Part shown: piece after piece, positions 9,287-18,929 of the stretch
Layout of the letters: every line of letters begins with the position of its first letter
Numbering within the stretch: position 1 is the stretch's first letter
Source of the DNA: Paraburkholderia bannensis
Lineage (GTDB): Bacteria > Pseudomonadota > Gammaproteobacteria > Burkholderiales > Burkholderiaceae
Direction of reading: 5' to 3'
DNA: 64,000 nucleotides
Assembly (NCBI RefSeq): GCF_014200455.1
Contig: NZ_JACHBW010000002.1
Location: 248,001-312,000 of the forward strand
Translations under genes and position numbers: made by a program
Notes under the pieces: model-generated
What the model saw: only the letters and a program-made list of their open reading frames with translations
Told to the model about the DNA's origin: nothing
Database searches by the model: none

Positions 9287-9310
9287 TCGTGATTCCCTGT
9301 TGAATCACGA
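9287..9310 (+). repeat. inverted repeat before queE
   Basis: TCGTGATTC and GAATCACGA form a perfect 9-bp inverted repeat around a 6-base centre, ending 33 bases before the queE ATG. It lacks a T run, so it is more likely an operator or leader hairpin than a terminator. No function can be assigned. Confidence 0.5.
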
Positions 9311-9343
9311 TCAGGCAACACAGGTATCAAACCAGGCAGCAGC

Positions 9344-9976
9344 ATGACTTACGCGGTAAAGGAAATCTTCTATACGTTGCAGGGCGAAGGCGCGAACGCC
9401 GGGCGTCCGGCCGTGTTTTGCCGGTTCGCCGGCTGCAATCTGTGGTCGGGCCGCGAGGAAGACCGTGAGAGCGCGCAGTGCCGCTTCTGCGACACCGATT
9501 TCGTCGGCACCGACGGCGAGAACGGCGGCAAATTCCGTACGCCCGAGGAACTGGTCGCGATGATCGCTTCGCTGTGGCCCGAAGGCGAGGGCAACCGCTT
9601 CGTGGTCTGCACGGGCGGCGAGCCGATGCTGCAGATCGACCCGCCGTTCGTGGATGCGCTGCACGCGGCGGGCTTCGAAATCGCCATCGAAACCAACGGT
9701 TCGCTGCCGGTGCTGGAAACCATCGACTGGATCTGCGTGAGCCCGAAAGCCGACGCGCCGCTCGTGGTGACCAAAGGCAACGAACTCAAGGTCGTGGTGC
9801 CGCAGGACAACCAGCGTCTGGCCGATTACGCGAAGCTCGACTTCGAGTATTACCTCGTTCAGCCGATGGACGGTCCTTCGCGCGACCTGAACACGAAGCT
9901 TGCGATCGACTGGTGCAAGCGCCATCCGCAATGGCGCCTGTCGATGCAGACGCACAAGTACCTGAATATTCCCTGA
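9344..9976 (+). CDS. queE: 7-carboxy-7-deazaguanine synthase QueE
   Basis: Radical-SAM enzyme that rearranges carboxytetrahydropterin to 7-carboxy-7-deazaguanine. The substrate-binding start YTLQGEGANAGRPAVFCRF is present; the [4Fe-4S] cysteines are arranged as CNLWSGREEDRESAQCRFC, the expanded spacing (Cys, 14 residues, Cys, two residues, Cys) typical of proteobacterial QueE rather than the canonical CX3CX2C. The glycine-rich SAM motif CTGGEPMLQ and the ETNGS strand follow. Length is 210 residues. It lies between queC and queD with 253 bases of leader after queC. Confidence 0.93.
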   Translation: MTYAVKEIFYTLQGEGANAGRPAVFCRFAGCNLWSGREEDRESAQCRFCDTDFVGTDGENGGKFRTPEELVAMIASLWPEGEGNRFVVCTGGEPMLQIDPPFVDALHAAGFEIAIETNGSLPVLETIDWICVSPKADAPLVVTKGNELKVVVPQDNQRLADYAKLDFEYYLVQPMDGPSRDLNTKLAIDWCKRHPQWRLSMQTHKYLNIP

Positions 9977-10013
9977 GCAACCCTCGATTTTGCCTTTTTC
10001 CGCTGAAGCAGCC

Positions 10014-10460
10014 GTGCTGACGATCACCCGAAAACTCGAATTCGATGCGGGCCACCGCATTCCCGACCACCGCAGCCAGTGCAGGAATCTGCACGGCCAT
10101 CGCTATGTGCTCGAAATCACGCTGCAAGGCGATACCGTCGAGACCGAAGGCGCGCCCGACCGCGGCATGGTGATGGATTTCGCCGACGTGAAAGCGCTCG
10201 CGAACCAGCATCTCGTCGATCTGTGGGATCACGCCTTCCTCGTCTTCGAAGGCGACACGCAGGTGCGCGGTTTCCTCGAAACGCTGCCGGGCCACAAGAC
10301 CGTCGTGATCGATCGCATCCCGACCGTGGAGAACCTTGCCGCCATCGCGTTCGAGATCCTCGCGAACGTCTATGACGCGCACTACGGCGTGAATCTGCAG
10401 TTGCACAAGGTGCGCCTGTACGAAACGCCGAATTGCTGGGCCGAAGTCATCCGCGACTGA
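10014..10460 (+). CDS. queD: 6-carboxytetrahydropterin synthase QueD
   Basis: Converts dihydroneopterin triphosphate to 6-carboxytetrahydropterin, the first committed queuosine step. The zinc-binding histidines and catalytic Cys are in FDAGHRIPDHRSQCRNLHGH; the catalytic Glu lies in YETPNCWAEV at the C-terminus. The GTG at 10014 (MLTITRKLEF) puts the protein start where the family starts (148 residues). A TTG at 9990 would add eight residues (MPFSAEAA) and cannot be excluded. It lies 37 bases after queE, consistent with cotranscription. Confidence 0.9.
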   Translation: MLTITRKLEFDAGHRIPDHRSQCRNLHGHRYVLEITLQGDTVETEGAPDRGMVMDFADVKALANQHLVDLWDHAFLVFEGDTQVRGFLETLPGHKTVVIDRIPTVENLAAIAFEILANVYDAHYGVNLQLHKVRLYETPNCWAEVIRD

Positions 10461-10503
10461 CGCCGCTGACGACGGCGCATGGCCGTTCTTCAAGCGCCGC
10501 GCA

Positions 10504-10536
10504 AGGCCGGGTTTTCCACCCGGCCTGCGTACTTTT
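10504..10536 (+). terminator. probable terminator after queD
   Basis: AGGCCGGGT and ACCCGGCCT pair perfectly around a 5-base loop; the T-rich stretch (ACTTTT) comes only seven bases later, so strength is uncertain. It sits 44 bases beyond the queD stop and would separate the que genes from the aldolase. Confidence 0.55.
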
Positions 10537-10689
10537 GGCGCGGTATGATCGCTTTCGCAAGGGCCCGCCGTTAGCGGCGCGGCCCACATACAACGACGCA
10601 TAACGAAAGCGAGACATGCCGGCCGTGGCGCTGCCGGGCCGCCTGGGCCCGCGTGACGCGCGTTGCGCTGACTCGCCGGGAGCACGGCG

Positions 10690-11472
10690 ATGAGTACCTT
10701 CACCAATCCCCTCAAGGAACGGCTTCAGCTAGCCGAGCCCTTGTTCGGCCTGTGGCTGTCGATGGGCAGCGAAACCGCGGCCGAGGCGCTTGCGCATGCC
10801 GGTTTCGACTGGCTGCTGATCGACATGGAGCACGCGCCCAACGATAGCGGCGACATCTTCGCGCAACTGCGCGCGATCGCGGCGGCGCATCTGCCGACCG
10901 AGCCCGTGGTGCGCGTGCCGGCCAACGAGCCGTGGCTCGTCAAGCGCGTGCTCGACGCGGGCGTGCGCACAGTGATGTTCCCCAACGTGGCTTCGGCCGA
11001 GGAAGCCGCCCGCGTGGTGAGCTACACCCAATATCCCGATGCGAAGACGCCGAACGGCCAGCGCGGCGTGGCCGGCGCGGTGCGCGCGGCGGCATATGGC
11101 ATGCGGCGCGACTATCTGCAGGGCGCGAATGCGCAGATCGCCGCGATCGTGCAGATCGAATCGGCGGCGGCGCTGGCCGAAGTCGAGAAAATCGCCGCGG
11201 TGCCGGGCGTCGATTGCCTGTTCGTCGGCCCGGCGGATCTGGCCGCGAGCCTTGGCCATCTGGGCGACGCGAAGCACGCCGATGTGAGCGCCGCGATGAC
11301 GCGCGTCGTCGCGGCGGCGCGCGCGGCGGGTGTGGCCTCGGGCATCTTCGCGATGGACGCCGCGCAGGCGAAGCTGTATCGCGAGATGGGTTTTTCCTTT
11401 ATCGCGCTGGCCGCCGATGTGCTCTGGCTGTTGCGCGCCACGCGCCAGGCGCTGCAGGAGGCACGGGCATGA
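10690..11472 (+). CDS. HpcH/HpaI-family aldolase
   Basis: A class II pyruvate aldolase-like protein of 260 residues, related to 4-hydroxy-2-oxoheptanedioate aldolase. Family marks are GLWLSMGSETAAEALAHAGFDW, the IDMEHAP strand, the metal-binding VQIESAAALAEVEKIAAVPG and the phosphate/carboxylate-binding FVGPADLAASLG. GGGAGCACGGCG provides the ribosome-binding site for the ATG. There is no aromatic-degradation gene around it, so the physiological substrate is not indicated. The stop overlaps the next gene by 4 bases (ATGA). Confidence 0.88.
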   Translation: MSTFTNPLKERLQLAEPLFGLWLSMGSETAAEALAHAGFDWLLIDMEHAPNDSGDIFAQLRAIAAAHLPTEPVVRVPANEPWLVKRVLDAGVRTVMFPNVASAEEAARVVSYTQYPDAKTPNGQRGVAGAVRAAAYGMRRDYLQGANAQIAAIVQIESAAALAEVEKIAAVPGVDCLFVGPADLAASLGHLGDAKHADVSAAMTRVVAAARAAGVASGIFAMDAAQAKLYREMGFSFIALAADVLWLLRATRQALQEARA

Positions 11473-12185
11473 AGCGCTCGAAAGCAGTATTTGCCGCGCT
11501 GGCATTGACGATGACACTGGCCGGCGCGAGCGGTGCGGCAAGTGCCGCGGGTACGGGCGGCCAGCCCTCGGTGAGCGCGGAGTCCGATCCGCAGACGGCC
11601 AATGCCGTCGCCGACTACAACGCCGGTAATCTGGGCGTGGCGCGCACGGAATTCCAGAGCGCGGCAGCCCACGGCAATCGCCTCGCGCAATTCAACTACG
11701 CGATGATGCTGCTCAACGGCGAAGGCGGGGCCGCCGATGTGAGCGAGGGCCGCAAGTGGCTGCACAAGGCCGCCGACGCCAACATGTCCCACGCCCAGTA
11801 CGTGTACGGCAAGATGTTCGACGATGGCGATTTCGTCGACCGCAATCCGGTCGAGGCGCACCAATGGTTCCTCAAGGCCGCGAAGCAGGGCCACGTGCAG
11901 GCCGAACTGGCGCTGGCGAACCAGTTTCTCGACGGACGCGGTACCGGGCGCGACAACAAACAGGCGTTCTACTGGTACAAGAAGGCCGCCGAGGGCGGCG
12001 ACATGACCGCGCAATACGTGACCGGCTCGTTCTACGAACGCGGTGGCGACGGCGTGCCGAAGAACCTCAACGTCGCGCGCGCCTACTATGCGGCAGCGGC
12101 GGCGCAGGGCGATCCGGTTGCGCGCCTGAAATTCCAGCAGTTGAGCGCGCAACTGATGAAGAACGCCCCGGCGCAGCCCCAATAA
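11469..12185 (+). CDS. exported Sel1-repeat (TPR-like) protein
   Basis: A 238-residue secreted or periplasmic protein. The signal peptide is MKRSKAVFAALALTMTLAGA with cleavage near ASAA. Tandem Sel1-type repeats of about 36 residues follow, recognisable by A-x-Y-x-x-G-x-x-x and AHQWFLKAAKQGHVQAELALA, then AFYWYKKAAEGGDMTAQY and ARAYYAAAAAQGDPVARL. Such repeats act as protein-interaction scaffolds in the envelope. The ATG overlaps the aldolase stop, suggesting translational coupling, although no functional link is obvious. Confidence 0.85.
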   Translation: MKRSKAVFAALALTMTLAGASGAASAAGTGGQPSVSAESDPQTANAVADYNAGNLGVARTEFQSAAAHGNRLAQFNYAMMLLNGEGGAADVSEGRKWLHKAADANMSHAQYVYGKMFDDGDFVDRNPVEAHQWFLKAAKQGHVQAELALANQFLDGRGTGRDNKQAFYWYKKAAEGGDMTAQYVTGSFYERGGDGVPKNLNVARAYYAAAAAQGDPVARLKFQQLSAQLMKNAPAQPQ

Positions 12186-12201
12186 GGGACGGCCTGAAAC
12201 G

Positions 12202-12237
12202 AAAACGCGCCGGTCGAAGCCGGCGCGTTTTGTTTTT
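12202..12237 (+). terminator. bidirectional terminator between sel1 gene and rodA
   Basis: AAACGCGCCGG and CCGGCGCGTTT pair around a six-base loop. T-rich tracts flank both sides (TTTTGTTTTT on +, TTTTCGTTT on -), so it can stop transcription from both converging operons. Confidence 0.85.
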
Positions 12238-12251
12238 AGGCGTGGCGAGAA

Positions 12252-13418
12252 TCAGCTCTGCATAAGCCGCTTCTGCCGCCCGACGCTCATGATCAGCCCG
12301 ATGGCGATGCCCAGCGTCGTGAGCGCCGTGCCGCCGTAGCTCATGAAGGGCAGCGGCACGCCCACCACGGGCAGAATCCCGCTCACCATGCCGATGTTCA
12401 CGAACGCGTAGGTGAAGAACGCCATCGTCAGCGAGCCGGCCAGCAAGCGCCCGAACAAGGTCGCGCCGTTGGCGGCGATATACAGCCCGCGCGCGATCAG
12501 ACACATGTAGAGCGTGAGCAGCACGATGCCGCCCACCATGCCGAATTCCTCCGAGAACACCGCGAAGATGAAGTCGGTGTGCTTTTCGGGGATGAACTCC
12601 AGATGCGACTGCGTGCCCTTGAGCCAGCCCTTGCCGAGCGGGCCGCCCGAGCCGATCGCAATCACCGCCTGAATCGTATGGAAGCCCTTGCCGAGCGGGT
12701 CGGAGGTGGGGTCGAGCAGCGTGCAGATGCGGTGCTTCTGGTAATCGTGCATGAGCGGCCAGTTCACCTGCGGCTGGCAGATCTTGTCCTGGAACGCGGC
12801 GATCGAGGCCACCGCGATAATGCCCGCGATCAGCACCGGCACGATCAGCTTGAACGACAGGCCCGCGAAATAGATCACGAAGAAGCCCGAGGCGAACACC
12901 AGCACGGCGGTGCCCAGGTCGGGCTGCTTGGCGATCAGGCCAACCGGCACGAGCAGGATGATGAAGCCCACCAGGAAGTCGTACCAGCGCATCACGCCTT
13001 CGCGGCGCTGGTAATACCAGGCCAGCATCAGCGGCGTGGCGATCTTGAGAATCTCCGACGGCTGGATCACCACGCCCACATTGATCCAGCGCTTCGCGCC
13101 CTTGCGCGTCAGGCCGAACGCGGCAACCGCAATCAGTAACGCGATACCAAAGGAGTAGATCGGCACCGCGAAGCGCATCAGCGTGTTGGGCGGCACATTG
13201 GCGAGACCCCACATCAGCACGAAGGTGAGCATGATGTTGCGCAACTGGTCCTCGACGCGGCCCGGCACATCCAGGCTCGCGCTGTAGAGCGTGACGATGC
13301 CCACGCACAGCAGCAGGAACACCGTGAGCGCGAGCGGGCGGTCGAAGCCGAGGAACATCTTGCGCAGCGCGTCGAGCACGGCGCGCTTGTCGATCTTGTC
13401 GAACTGGAGGAGAGGCAT
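12252..13418 (-). CDS. rodA: peptidoglycan glycosyltransferase RodA
   Basis: SEDS-family glycosyltransferase that polymerises glycan strands for rod-shaped elongation together with PBP2. The 388-residue protein has about ten hydrophobic helices, a long central extracytoplasmic loop (QDKICQPQVNWPLMHDYQKHR region), HTDFIFAVFSEEFG and the SEDS ending PFMSYGGTALTTLGIAIG. It is the last gene of the mre cluster and starts nine bases after the mrdA stop. Also known as mrdB. Confidence 0.95.
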   Translation of the reverse strand: MPLLQFDKIDKRAVLDALRKMFLGFDRPLALTVFLLLCVGIVTLYSASLDVPGRVEDQLRNIMLTFVLMWGLANVPPNTLMRFAVPIYSFGIALLIAVAAFGLTRKGAKRWINVGVVIQPSEILKIATPLMLAWYYQRREGVMRWYDFLVGFIILLVPVGLIAKQPDLGTAVLVFASGFFVIYFAGLSFKLIVPVLIAGIIAVASIAAFQDKICQPQVNWPLMHDYQKHRICTLLDPTSDPLGKGFHTIQAVIAIGSGGPLGKGWLKGTQSHLEFIPEKHTDFIFAVFSEEFGMVGGIVLLTLYMCLIARGLYIAANGATLFGRLLAGSLTMAFFTYAFVNIGMVSGILPVVGVPLPFMSYGGTALTTLGIAIGLIMSVGRQKRLMQS

Positions 13419-13427
13419 GGTGGTTCC

Positions 13428-15899
13428 TTACTCGTCGATGCCGCCCGTGGCGGGCTTGGGCGGCGGCGCGAGCGTAGCCGCTTCGGGCGCGCTGGCGGGG
13501 CGGCGCGGACGATGCGGGCCGGGGCCGAAATGGCGCGGCAAGGATGCGGCGGCGGGACGCTGGGCGGGGGTGTCGTCGGCGTCATGGGCCTTGCTGCCGG
13601 TGCCGCCATTCACGGCGTCGGTCGAGACTTCGGGTGCTGCGGATCGGGCCGCTGGCGCTGCTGCGTGCGCCTTGCCGGATTGGGCGTCGGCTTTGACGCC
13701 CGAAGCGGCGTTCGCATCCGATGCAGCCTGGGCAGCGGAAGCGGCGGATGCCGCAGCGGCCGCCGAAGCTGCGGCGGCTTCGGCCGCGCCCGGAATGGGC
13801 AGCGGCGTGAAGCCCGCTGCCACCTTTACTTGCGCCGCGAGCGGCGTCGCAGCGACCGACGCAGCGACCGACGCAGCGGTTGCGGCGGAGGCCGCCGAAG
13901 CCGCTGAAGACGAAGCCCCCTGCGGCGGCTGGCCGATCACGGGCGCGGACGCATCCTGCGTCGCCGACGCCGCGGCCGCCACGGCGGCCTGCTCGGCACC
14001 CGGCTTCAGACGATCGACGAGCCAGTAGTCGAGCACGCGGCGCGCGATCGGGCCGGCGGACTGCGCACCCCAACCGCCGTTTTCGACGATCAGCGCGAGC
14101 GCGATCTGCGGCTTGTCGACCGGCGCGAATGCCGTGAACAGCGCGTGGTCGCGCAGATGTTCGGCGACCGCGTGCGCCTGGTACTTCGCGCCTTGCAGCG
14201 AGTACACCTGCGCCGTACCGGTCTTGCCCGCCGACGTGTAGGGCGCGTTCTGGAACAGCTTGTACGCCGTGCCCGACGGATTCATCGTCACGTTTTCCAT
14301 GCCGCGCTTCACCACGTCGATATCGGACTGCTTGACGTCGAGTCGGCCGCTTTCGCTCGGCACGGTCAGATGCTCCTCCTTCGTGATCGGATTCTCGATT
14401 TCCTTCACGAGGTGAGGCTTCATCAGAATGCCGTTGTCGGCGAGCGTGGCCGTGGCGTGCGCGAGCTGCAGGATGGTGAACGAGTTGTAGCCCTGGCCGA
14501 TGCCCAGACTGATCGTTTCACCTTCGTACCACCTCTGCTGCTCGGGCTTCTTGTACGCCTTCCTCTTCCATTCGGTCGAGGGCAGGATGCCGCGCGCCTC
14601 GCCCGCGATGTCGATGCCGGTCAACTGGCCAAAGCCCAGCGGCTTCATGAAGCCGGCGATGGCGTCCACGCCCAGGTCGTGCGCCAGCATGAAGAAGTAG
14701 GTGTCGTTCGACACCATGATCGCGCGGTTCATGTCGACCCAGCCCTGGCCCGAACGCACGTCGTTGTTGAAGCGGTGGCCGCCGAACATGTAGTAGCCCG
14801 GATCCGAGAAGCCCCAGCCCGGCGTGCGCTTGTGCAGCGTGAGCGCGGCGAGCGCCATGAACGGCTTGTAGGTCGAGCCCGGCGGATAGGTGCCGTGCAG
14901 CGGACGGTTGAGCAGCGGGTGATCCGGCGAATTGTTGAGCTCGTCCCAGGTCTGCTGGTCGATGCCGTCGACGAAAGAATTCGGGTCGAAGCTGGGCGCG
15001 GAGACGAAGGCGAGAATGTCGCCGGTCGACGGCTCGATCGCCACCAGCGCACCGCGCTTGCCCGCGAAGGCCTGTTCCGCGACCTGCTGCAGACCGATGT
15101 CGATCGACAGCACGAGGTTGTTGCCGGGCGTGGCCTGGGTGCGCGACAGCGTGCGCACCGGGCGCCCGCCTGCCGTCACTTCCACTTCCTCGAAACCGGT
15201 CAGGCCGTGCAGCTCGGTTTCATAGCTCTGCTCGACGCCGATCTTGCCGATGTAGTCGGTGCCGTTGTAGTTGTTGGCGTCCAGGCGCGGATCGTAGTGC
15301 TCGGGATCGCTGTCGTTCTTGTCCGAGAGGTCGTCGATGCGCTCCTGGTCGCGCTGCGAAATCCGGCCGATATAGCCGATCACATGCGCGGCCGTGGGAC
15401 CAAGCGGGTACTGGCGGAACAGGCGCGCGCGCACTTCGACGCCGGGGAAGCGGAAGCGCTGGGCCGTGAAGCGGGCGACTTCGTCGTCGCTCAGGCGGGT
15501 GCGGATCGGCAGGCTCTCGAAGTTCTTCGAGTCTTCGAGCAGCTTCTTGAAGCGGCGGCGATCGCGCGCATCGATCGGGATCACGGTCGAGAGCTGGTCG
15601 ATCGTGTTGTCGAGCGTGTCGGTGAGCTTCGAGGGCGTGATTTCCAGCGTGTACGCGGAGTAGTTCTTCGCCAGCACCACGCCGTTGCGGTCCATGATGA
15701 TGCCGCGATTGGGCACGATGGGCGCGACGGAAATGCGGTTCTCGTCGGCTTGCAGCGAGTACTTGCTGTGGTTCCAGACCTGCAGGTAGAGGAAGCGGAA
15801 CGCGATCAGCCCGAAGCAGACGAACACGAACAGTCCCGCCGCGGCGACGCGCAGGCGGTATTTCGTGAGCTGCTGCTGGGTGTCCTTGAATTCGGTCAT
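13428..15899 (-). CDS. mrdA: penicillin-binding protein 2 (elongasome transpeptidase) with long Ala-rich tail
   Basis: Class B PBP that cross-links peptidoglycan during elongation. It has one N-terminal membrane helix (about 20-42), a pedestal/dimerisation region, and a transpeptidase domain with SxxK motif GSTYKPF (Ser near 342), SND in MVSNDTYFF and SAGKTGTAQ (Lys near 559). The catalytic part ends near residue 630 (YWLVDRLKPG). A further 190 or so residues are almost entirely Ala, Ser, Pro and Val with charged patches, making 823 residues where about 630-650 is usual. It is cotranscribed with mreD and rodA. Confidence 0.94.
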   Translation of the reverse strand: MTEFKDTQQQLTKYRLRVAAAGLFVFVCFGLIAFRFLYLQVWNHSKYSLQADENRISVAPIVPNRGIIMDRNGVVLAKNYSAYTLEITPSKLTDTLDNTIDQLSTVIPIDARDRRRFKKLLEDSKNFESLPIRTRLSDDEVARFTAQRFRFPGVEVRARLFRQYPLGPTAAHVIGYIGRISQRDQERIDDLSDKNDSDPEHYDPRLDANNYNGTDYIGKIGVEQSYETELHGLTGFEEVEVTAGGRPVRTLSRTQATPGNNLVLSIDIGLQQVAEQAFAGKRGALVAIEPSTGDILAFVSAPSFDPNSFVDGIDQQTWDELNNSPDHPLLNRPLHGTYPPGSTYKPFMALAALTLHKRTPGWGFSDPGYYMFGGHRFNNDVRSGQGWVDMNRAIMVSNDTYFFMLAHDLGVDAIAGFMKPLGFGQLTGIDIAGEARGILPSTEWKRKAYKKPEQQRWYEGETISLGIGQGYNSFTILQLAHATATLADNGILMKPHLVKEIENPITKEEHLTVPSESGRLDVKQSDIDVVKRGMENVTMNPSGTAYKLFQNAPYTSAGKTGTAQVYSLQGAKYQAHAVAEHLRDHALFTAFAPVDKPQIALALIVENGGWGAQSAGPIARRVLDYWLVDRLKPGAEQAAVAAAASATQDASAPVIGQPPQGASSSAASAASAATAASVAASVAATPLAAQVKVAAGFTPLPIPGAAEAAAASAAAAASAASAAQAASDANAASGVKADAQSGKAHAAAPAARSAAPEVSTDAVNGGTGSKAHDADDTPAQRPAAASLPRHFGPGPHRPRRPASAPEAATLAPPPKPATGGIDE

Positions 15900-16003
15900 G
15901 CGCTCACACGCCAGAGCCCGCGCCTCGCGCGTGCGCTGCGGCGGGCCGGTAGGAAGAGATGGTCATCGGTTGCGACTTTCAACGGTGAGCGGCGCGAAGC
16001 CGC

Positions 16004-16519
16004 TCAGATGGGCCGCGTATCGTCGGGATCGACGGGGCGGCGCTGCGGCAGCAGCAGCAACAGGCTGGTGAGCGGCCACAGCACGGCTTCCACGAAGCCG
16101 CTGATCAGATAGCCCCAGCCGGGGAAGGATGCGCCCATCACGAGGCGAATCACAAAGGGCACGACCTGCGTGCCCACCAGCATCGGCATGACGGCGAACA
16201 TCTGCACGCCCAGCGACATCCACAGCACGCGGCGGTGAATGGTGATCGCGCCGAACGAGAGCAAAGTGTAGGCGAGCGCGTGCTCGCCGAGCAGATTCGC
16301 GTTGTGCACGTCCATCAGCAGGCCGAGGCAGAAGGCGATGCCCATGCCCACCTTGCGCGGCTGATGGATGTTCCAGAACAACAAGACGACCGCGACGAAA
16401 TCGGGCACGCCGGGCAGCTTGCCCCAGGGCAGCAGGTTCAGCAGGAACGCCGCCGCCAGGCTAAAGGCGATGAAGTACGGGTTGACCGGCTGGAGGATGT
16501 ATTGCGGACGCGCCATCAA
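16004..16519 (-). CDS. mreD: rod shape-determining membrane protein MreD
   Basis: A 171-residue inner-membrane protein of the elongasome with five or six hydrophobic helices and the family pattern LPWGKLPGVPDFVAVVLLFW followed by GIAFCLGLLMDV. The ATG start overlaps the mreC stop by 4 bases. It connects MreC with the cell-wall synthases; no enzymatic role is known. Confidence 0.92.
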   Translation of the reverse strand: MMARPQYILQPVNPYFIAFSLAAAFLLNLLPWGKLPGVPDFVAVVLLFWNIHQPRKVGMGIAFCLGLLMDVHNANLLGEHALAYTLLSFGAITIHRRVLWMSLGVQMFAVMPMLVGTQVVPFVIRLVMGASFPGWGYLISGFVEAVLWPLTSLLLLLPQRRPVDPDDTRPI

Positions 16520-17607
16520 TGGCCCCCTTGTGCTGCGGGCGCCTTGGCGGGCGCTTTAGCCGCTGCTTTATCCGGCGCTTTGGCCGGCGCGGCTGGCTGC
16601 GCCGCCTGCGGCGCGCTTGCGGCCGGCTTGGCGGCGGCGGCCGGCGCGGCGGCCTTCGATTTGTCGTCCGCCTTTTTGTCCGCGCCCCTGGCGGCCTTTT
16701 TCTTCGCGTCCTTGGCTTCGGCAGCGGCGGCCGCTGCGGCTGCGTCGGCAGCTTCGACCGGATTCGGCGGCACCTGGCGCACGAAATGCAGCACCAGCAC
16801 CTGGCGCGCCCCGCGCACGGCGGCCAGCGGCGCACAGACCACGCGCGCGAATGCGGTATCGGCCTGCTTGTCGACGCGGATCACCTTGGCGACCGGCAAG
16901 CCTTGCGGATAGACACCGTCGAGGCCGCTCGTGACGAGTTCGTCGCCGGTCTGCAGATCGGCGCTGATCGGCACGAAACGCAGATCGAGCAGATCGCCCT
17001 TGGCGGTGCCGTAGATCACGCTGCGCAGACCCGTGCGCACGACCTCGACCGGTACGGCCTGGTCCTTGTCGGTCACGAGCGTCACTTCGGACTGCATCGG
17101 AAATACCCGCGTGACCTGGCCGATCACACCGTCTTCGCTGAGCACGGGCGCGCCGTTTTGCACGCCTTGCTGCGAGCCGCCGCCAATCACGACTTTCTGC
17201 GTGAACGGGTCGCGCGTGTCGTACTGGATTTCGGCGGGCGTCGTGGGGGCGCCGATGCGTTGCGAAAGCTGCAGCAGCGCGCGCAGATGAATGTTTTCGG
17301 CAGCCAGCGAGGCGGCCTGGTTGGCCTGCTGCGAAAGCTGGAGATTGCGCGCGTGAAGCTGCGCATTGTCCTGGCGCAGCGAGGCGCTGGTGACGGCCAG
17401 ATCGGCGGCGCCCATAAAGAGGTCGCGCGGCACGAGCGCTGCGCGTTGCAGCGGATAGAGGCCGGCGCCAAGCACGCCGCGCACGACTTCCAGTGTCTTG
17501 AAGCGCGCGTCGGAGATCAGCAGCGCGATCGACAGCACGACGAAGAAGAGCAGCCGTGCGAGTGCCGAGGGGCCCTGCTTGAACAGAGGCGGCGGACTGT
17601 ATTCCAT
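16516..17607 (-). CDS. mreC: rod shape-determining protein MreC with Ala/Lys-rich tail
   Basis: Periplasmic scaffold that activates PBP2/RodA. A single N-terminal membrane helix (ARLLFFVVLSIALLI) is followed by a coiled-coil (about 70-115) and the beta-barrel MreC core (GAPVLSEDGVIGQVTRVFP and TDKDQAVPVEVVRTG; TSGLDGVYPQGLPVAKV). The core ends near residue 280. The last 75 or so residues are a low-complexity Ala/Lys/Pro tail (AKDAKKKAARGADKKADD, then APAK-type repeats) that most MreC proteins lack. Total 363 residues. Confidence 0.93.
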   Translation of the reverse strand: MEYSPPPLFKQGPSALARLLFFVVLSIALLISDARFKTLEVVRGVLGAGLYPLQRAALVPRDLFMGAADLAVTSASLRQDNAQLHARNLQLSQQANQAASLAAENIHLRALLQLSQRIGAPTTPAEIQYDTRDPFTQKVVIGGGSQQGVQNGAPVLSEDGVIGQVTRVFPMQSEVTLVTDKDQAVPVEVVRTGLRSVIYGTAKGDLLDLRFVPISADLQTGDELVTSGLDGVYPQGLPVAKVIRVDKQADTAFARVVCAPLAAVRGARQVLVLHFVRQVPPNPVEAADAAAAAAAAEAKDAKKKAARGADKKADDKSKAAAPAAAAKPAASAPQAAQPAAPAKAPDKAAAKAPAKAPAAQGGH

Positions 17608-17805
17608 GGTCTGCGCCGGGGGCGTATGCGGTTCGGTGAAACTAACGGTGAAACGTGAGGCGCATCAGCGGCGCGGCCCGCAGCGGTTTGGAGAAACCGC
17701 CGGGACACTCCGCTGCGCGGCGGCGCACAGGCCGCCTCTCACGTTCGTTGCGCGTCGATGGTAGCGGATTTGCCGGTGACCTTGCGCCGTCGATTGCATC
17801 AGCGC

Positions 17806-17853
17806 TTGCATCCGCATTTGCGTTTGCACTTGCGTCTGCATTTGCGTGAGCAT
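17806..17853. repeat. eight-unit imperfect 6-base tandem repeat
   Basis: Eight contiguous hexamers fit TTGCRT: TTGCAT, CCGCAT, TTGCGT, TTGCAC, TTGCGT, CTGCAT, TTGCGT and GAGCAT. They lie in the 278-base mreB-mreC spacer, just downstream of the mreB stop. On the - strand they encode a short Gln/Thr/Met-rich frame, but nothing else supports a gene there. The rest of the spacer shows no clear feature. Confidence 0.7.
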
Positions 17854-17885
17854 CGACTGCGCCGCCCGCGCCCGCCGCCAGGCGC

Positions 17886-18929
<1,044 letters not shown>

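Noticed and set aside
14145..16112. 655-codon open frame on the + strand
   Set aside because: Antisense to mrdA and mreD, with no motif; the - strand carries complete PBP2 motifs.
17665..17853. Gln/Thr/Met-rich - strand ORF between mreB and mreC
   Set aside because: Arises from the hexamer repeat; no ribosome-binding site and no similarity to any protein type.
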